The position numbers and the translations under genes were made by a program. Source: Labrenzia sp. THAF82 (GTDB lineage: Bacteria; Pseudomonadota; Alphaproteobacteria; Rhizobiales; Stappiaceae). From it: a stretch of 64,000 bases of DNA. Of the stretch, positions 61,788-64,000 are shown piece after piece. Each line of letters starts with the position of its first letter. Position 1 is the stretch's first letter. The notes beneath the pieces are model-generated. The model had not been told where the DNA came from and did no database searches. It saw only the letters and a program-made list of their open reading frames with translations. The stretch spans positions 3,996,501 to 4,060,500 of the forward strand of contig NZ_CP045354.1 in NCBI RefSeq assembly GCF_009363435.1, written 5' to 3'.

Positions 61788-61857
61788 AGCTTATGTGTCC
61801 AGCCGTTCCAAAGCTATTGACGAAATTGCGGCCGTCACCTGCTTTTCAAGACAGCTT

Positions 61858-63258
61858 TTATTCCTCAAGAGGCGGCATGCGGTTCCAGGCATCCAGCGCA
61901 GCTATCTTGTAGGCTTCAGCAAGGGTGGGATAGTTGAATGTGTTTTCAACGAAATACTCCAGTGTACCGCGCAGGTTCAGCACAGCCTGACCGATATGCA
62001 CCAGTTCAGTGGCGCCTTCGCCGACGATATGACAACCGAGCAATCGCCGGGTCTTGAGCGAGAAGATCAATTTCAACATCCCGGTGTCCAGTCCCATGAT
62101 GTGCCCACGAGACGTTTCCCGGAACCGGGCCACTCCGCACTCATAGGCAATGCCCCGCTCTCGTATTTCTTCCTCAGTCATGCCCACAGTCGAAATTTCC
62201 GGGACAGCATAAATGCCATATGGGAAGTATTCCGGTGGATCGTAGGCGGTCTCGCCCAGCGCGTGACAAGCGGCAATGCGCCCCTGCTCCATGGAAGTCG
62301 ACGCAAGGCTTGGAAAGCCGATGACGTCGCCGGCGGCAAAAATATGCGGTACCGATGTCTGGAACGTCATCGGATCGACTTTCAATCGCCCCCTGTGGTC
62401 GGTTTCAAGTCCACACTTGTCCAGGGCCAAGGCGGGCGTGGCCCCCATGCGGCCGGCCGCAAACAATATGACATTTGATCGGATGCAACGCCCCCCTTCC
62501 AAGGTGATCTCGCAGTCCGCAGCCCCGTGCTTTTCAATTTTCTGAACAGTCGCACCAAAGCGCAGTGCAATGCCACGATCACGCAGCTGATGCGTGAAAT
62601 CGGCGACAAGTTCCTTGTCCAGGAAATCGAGCATTGTTTCCCGGGGCTCCACAAGGGTGACGTGCACATCAAGAGCCGAGAAGATTGATGCGTATTCAAC
62701 GCCGATCACACCGGCACCGATCACCGCGATTGATCTCGGCAGTTCATTCAGTTCAAGAATTTCGTCGCTATCGAGCACATATTCGCCGTCGAACGGCACG
62801 TAGTCCGGTCTGAAAGGTTTTGTGCCCACCGAAATGATGAATTTCTCTGCCTCAAAGGTGTGGACTTCACCAGCTTCTCCAGTGACTTCGATTGTGTGCG
62901 GACCAAGGAAGCGCGCTTCACCTCCAATAGTATCAACTTTGTTGCGGGCAAACTGATGTTCCAGAACTTCAACTTCATGGTCGAGTGTGATGTGAAGTCT
63001 GGCCCTGAGATCATCTGCTGTCAGGTCTTCTTTCACACGGTATGAACGACCGTAGAAACCACGTTCTCTCCAGCCTGTCAGATTGAGCACTGTTTCACGC
63101 AGGGTCTTGGATGGAATTGTGCCCGTATGCACAGAAACACCGCCGACCCTGCGACCGCGTTCGACGACCATTACGTTGCGGCCAAATTTTGCCGCCTGGA
63201 TCGCTGCCCTGCGTCCCGCGGGTCCGCTGCCGATCACGATAAGATCATACTTGTCCAT
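61858..63258 (-). CDS. sthA: Si-specific NAD(P)(+) transhydrogenase, soluble
   Basis: A 466-residue flavoprotein that moves hydride between NADPH and NAD+. N-terminal FAD motif YDLIVIGSGPAGRRAAIQAA; the region that carries the CxxxxC disulfide in lipoamide dehydrogenase reads GGVSVHTGTIPSKTLRE here, without cysteines, which is the hallmark of SthA. NAD(P) motif IAVIGAGVIGVEYASIF near 175. The FAD ribityl Asp is in HIFAAGDVIGFPSLAS near 310, and the dimer-interface segment NTFNYPTLAEAYKIAALD ends it. The ATG at 63258 has an AGGGG ribosome-binding site. Divergent from trpL/trpE. Confidence 0.95.
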   Translation of the reverse strand: MDKYDLIVIGSGPAGRRAAIQAAKFGRNVMVVERGRRVGGVSVHTGTIPSKTLRETVLNLTGWRERGFYGRSYRVKEDLTADDLRARLHITLDHEVEVLEHQFARNKVDTIGGEARFLGPHTIEVTGEAGEVHTFEAEKFIISVGTKPFRPDYVPFDGEYVLDSDEILELNELPRSIAVIGAGVIGVEYASIFSALDVHVTLVEPRETMLDFLDKELVADFTHQLRDRGIALRFGATVQKIEKHGAADCEITLEGGRCIRSNVILFAAGRMGATPALALDKCGLETDHRGRLKVDPMTFQTSVPHIFAAGDVIGFPSLASTSMEQGRIAACHALGETAYDPPEYFPYGIYAVPEISTVGMTEEEIRERGIAYECGVARFRETSRGHIMGLDTGMLKLIFSLKTRRLLGCHIVGEGATELVHIGQAVLNLRGTLEYFVENTFNYPTLAEAYKIAALDAWNRMPPLEE

Positions 63259-63568
63259 TGTGCCCCTCATTGCTCCCACCACACATTGCAGCGCAACAAC
63301 AGCATCTGCAAGAAGGCGTCAAGATCCGATACCGGAAAGTCGTGAATTGAGTGTTTGCTGCGGTTCGCTCAGTTGTTGATCTGCTTGTTTGTTGAGCAAA
63401 TTTGAAGAATTTGAGCACCGGTTGGTTGCCAGTCCGGTCCAGCTCTTTGTCAGATTACGACAATGGTCACATGCAAACGATTGCTTCCATGGCGAAGTTT
63501 GATTCCATCAGACAGACGAGGCAACAAAGCCGTTGCCAACCTCTGCACCTTCCGCTATGGCTGTCTGC

Positions 63569-63616
63569 ATGTTGATGAACCTGAAAGCAGCTTGGTGGTG
63601 GCGCGGCGCAAAATAG
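63569..63616 (+). CDS. trpL: Trp operon leader peptide
   Basis: A 15-residue peptide MLMNLKAAWWWRGAK with three consecutive Trp codons (63593-63601) followed by TAG at 63614-63616. It lies 132 bp before the trpE start and just ahead of a strong terminator hairpin, matching the trpL leader of rhizobia. Stalling at the Trp codons would favour an antiterminator. A start at the internal ATG 63575 is also possible. Confidence 0.9.
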   Translation: MLMNLKAAWWWRGAK

Positions 63617-63656
63617 GCGGCCGACGATCACTCATGCTCTGAACGGATCATATTTT

Positions 63657-63699
63657 CACCAAGGCCGCCGCGGGACACCGCTGGCGGCCTTGGTGCATT
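63657..63699 (+). terminator. Trp attenuator (Rho-independent terminator in the leader)
   Basis: CACCAAGGCCGCC (63657-63669) pairs over 13 bp with GGCGGCCTTGGTG (63683-63695), followed by a short T run. The antiterminator can form by pairing GGCGGCC at 63616-63622, directly after the leader stop, with GGCCGCC at 63663-63669. Confidence 0.88.
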
Positions 63700-63748
63700 T
63701 AAGAGGCTGCTGGTAACTCTAGGCAGCCATCAATACGGGAACAGACCA

Positions 63749-64000
63749 ATGCCGGCGCTGGCAGATCAGACCTATGAAACCAAAGGCGGGATCACAATCC
63801 TGCGCACCTCGCGTCCTTCCGACTATGAGACTGGGACTTCGGACTGGATCGACAGGTTGGATTCCGAGTTGGGAGCTGTCCTTGCCTCGTCCTATGAGTA
63901 TCCGGGCAGGTACACCCGTTGGGACATGGCACTGGTCAACCCTCCATTGGTGATGGAAGCAGCTGATCGTAAAGTTGAGATCCGGACACTCAACGAGCGC
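63749..64000 (+). CDS. trpE: Anthranilate synthase (TrpE or fused TrpEG), N-terminal 84 residues
   Basis: Open from the ATG at 63749 to the window end. The start MPALADQTYETKGGITILRT and the block SSYEYPGRYTRWDMALVNPP are those of rhizobial fused anthranilate synthase TrpE(G), which converts chorismate and glutamine to anthranilate. Whether the C-terminal glutamine amidotransferase half is fused cannot be seen. Expression is controlled by the trpL attenuator just upstream. Confidence 0.93.
   Translation, partial: MPALADQTYETKGGITILRTSRPSDYETGTSDWIDRLDSELGAVLASSYEYPGRYTRWDMALVNPPLVMEAADRKVEIRTLNER

Noticed and set aside
1..64000. tRNA/rRNA genes, CRISPR arrays, insertion sequences or phage genes
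   Set aside because: None was recognisable by eye on either strand; the only long tandem repeats are coding repeats of the RTX gene.

Overview
The window looks like a chromosomal segment of a marine-type alphaproteobacterium, most likely Hyphomicrobiales close to Stappiaceae (Roseibium/Labrenzia). This is judged from moderate GC, many LysR regulators, a TRAP carboxylate transporter, a stachydrine/glycine-betaine-type Rieske demethylase set, a rhizobial-style trpL-trpE attenuator, and type I secreted RTX proteins. I see no rRNA, tRNA, CRISPR array, transposase or phage gene. The genus is inference.

Layout. 1-9.3 kb: the 5' part of a Tat-exported metallo-beta-lactamase-fold protein, a divergent LysR gene, a GST, a polar/cationic amino-acid ABC importer (binding protein and two permeases, no ATPase) followed by a Cys/Met-metabolism PLP enzyme, a GcvA-like LysR, a beta-hydroxyacid dehydrogenase and an AlkD-like DNA glycosylase. 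9.3-15.1 kb: a methylated-amine catabolic cluster (ferredoxin-type reductase, Rieske N-demethylase, DgcA/StcD-like flavoprotein) with a divergent TetR gene across a perfect 11-bp palindrome, then an Lrp gene. 15.2-25.2 kb: mostly housekeeping, with a uracil-DNA-glycosylase-family protein, an orphan histidine kinase, cobT/cobS, an exported alpha/beta hydrolase, DUF1289, a membrane aspartic protease, dusA and a DUF3179 protein. 25.2-37.5 kb: an accessory region with an exported protein of unknown function, a stand-alone condensation-fold acyltransferase, a CAP-domain RTX protein, a DMT transporter, a giant RTX protein preceded by a HlyC-type lysine acyltransferase, and a 7TM histidine kinase with a divergent LuxR-type response regulator.

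37.5-48.6 kb: a TRAP transporter (P, M, Q), a peroxiredoxin, and a complete cytochrome bd locus cydD-cydC-cydA-cydB-cydX, including a 40-codon cydX. 48.7-64 kb: an ABM monooxygenase-like protein, mmsA with a divergent LysR, thiE, a small P-loop kinase, pirin, a single-TM protein, a ROK kinase lacking its zinc site, a methyltransferase, an EamA transporter with divergent MarR, an FKBP-rhodanese fusion, an 8-oxoguanine-deaminase-like amidohydrolase, sthA, and at the edge trpL, its attenuator and the start of trpE.

The most unusual content is 30.5-37.5 kb. The giant RTX protein begins almost directly with 33 uninterrupted 18-residue units, each a calcium-type nonapeptide plus a second nonapeptide of the form xGxGASNVM. 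It lacks the pore-forming domain that HlyC partners normally have, yet it sits 34 bp behind a HlyC homologue that keeps the catalytic His and Asp at the HlyC spacing. A sensor kinase lies upstream in the same direction and its likely response regulator is divergent. This may be a signal-controlled, possibly acylated, surface or secreted RTX system of a non-toxin type; that reading is inference.
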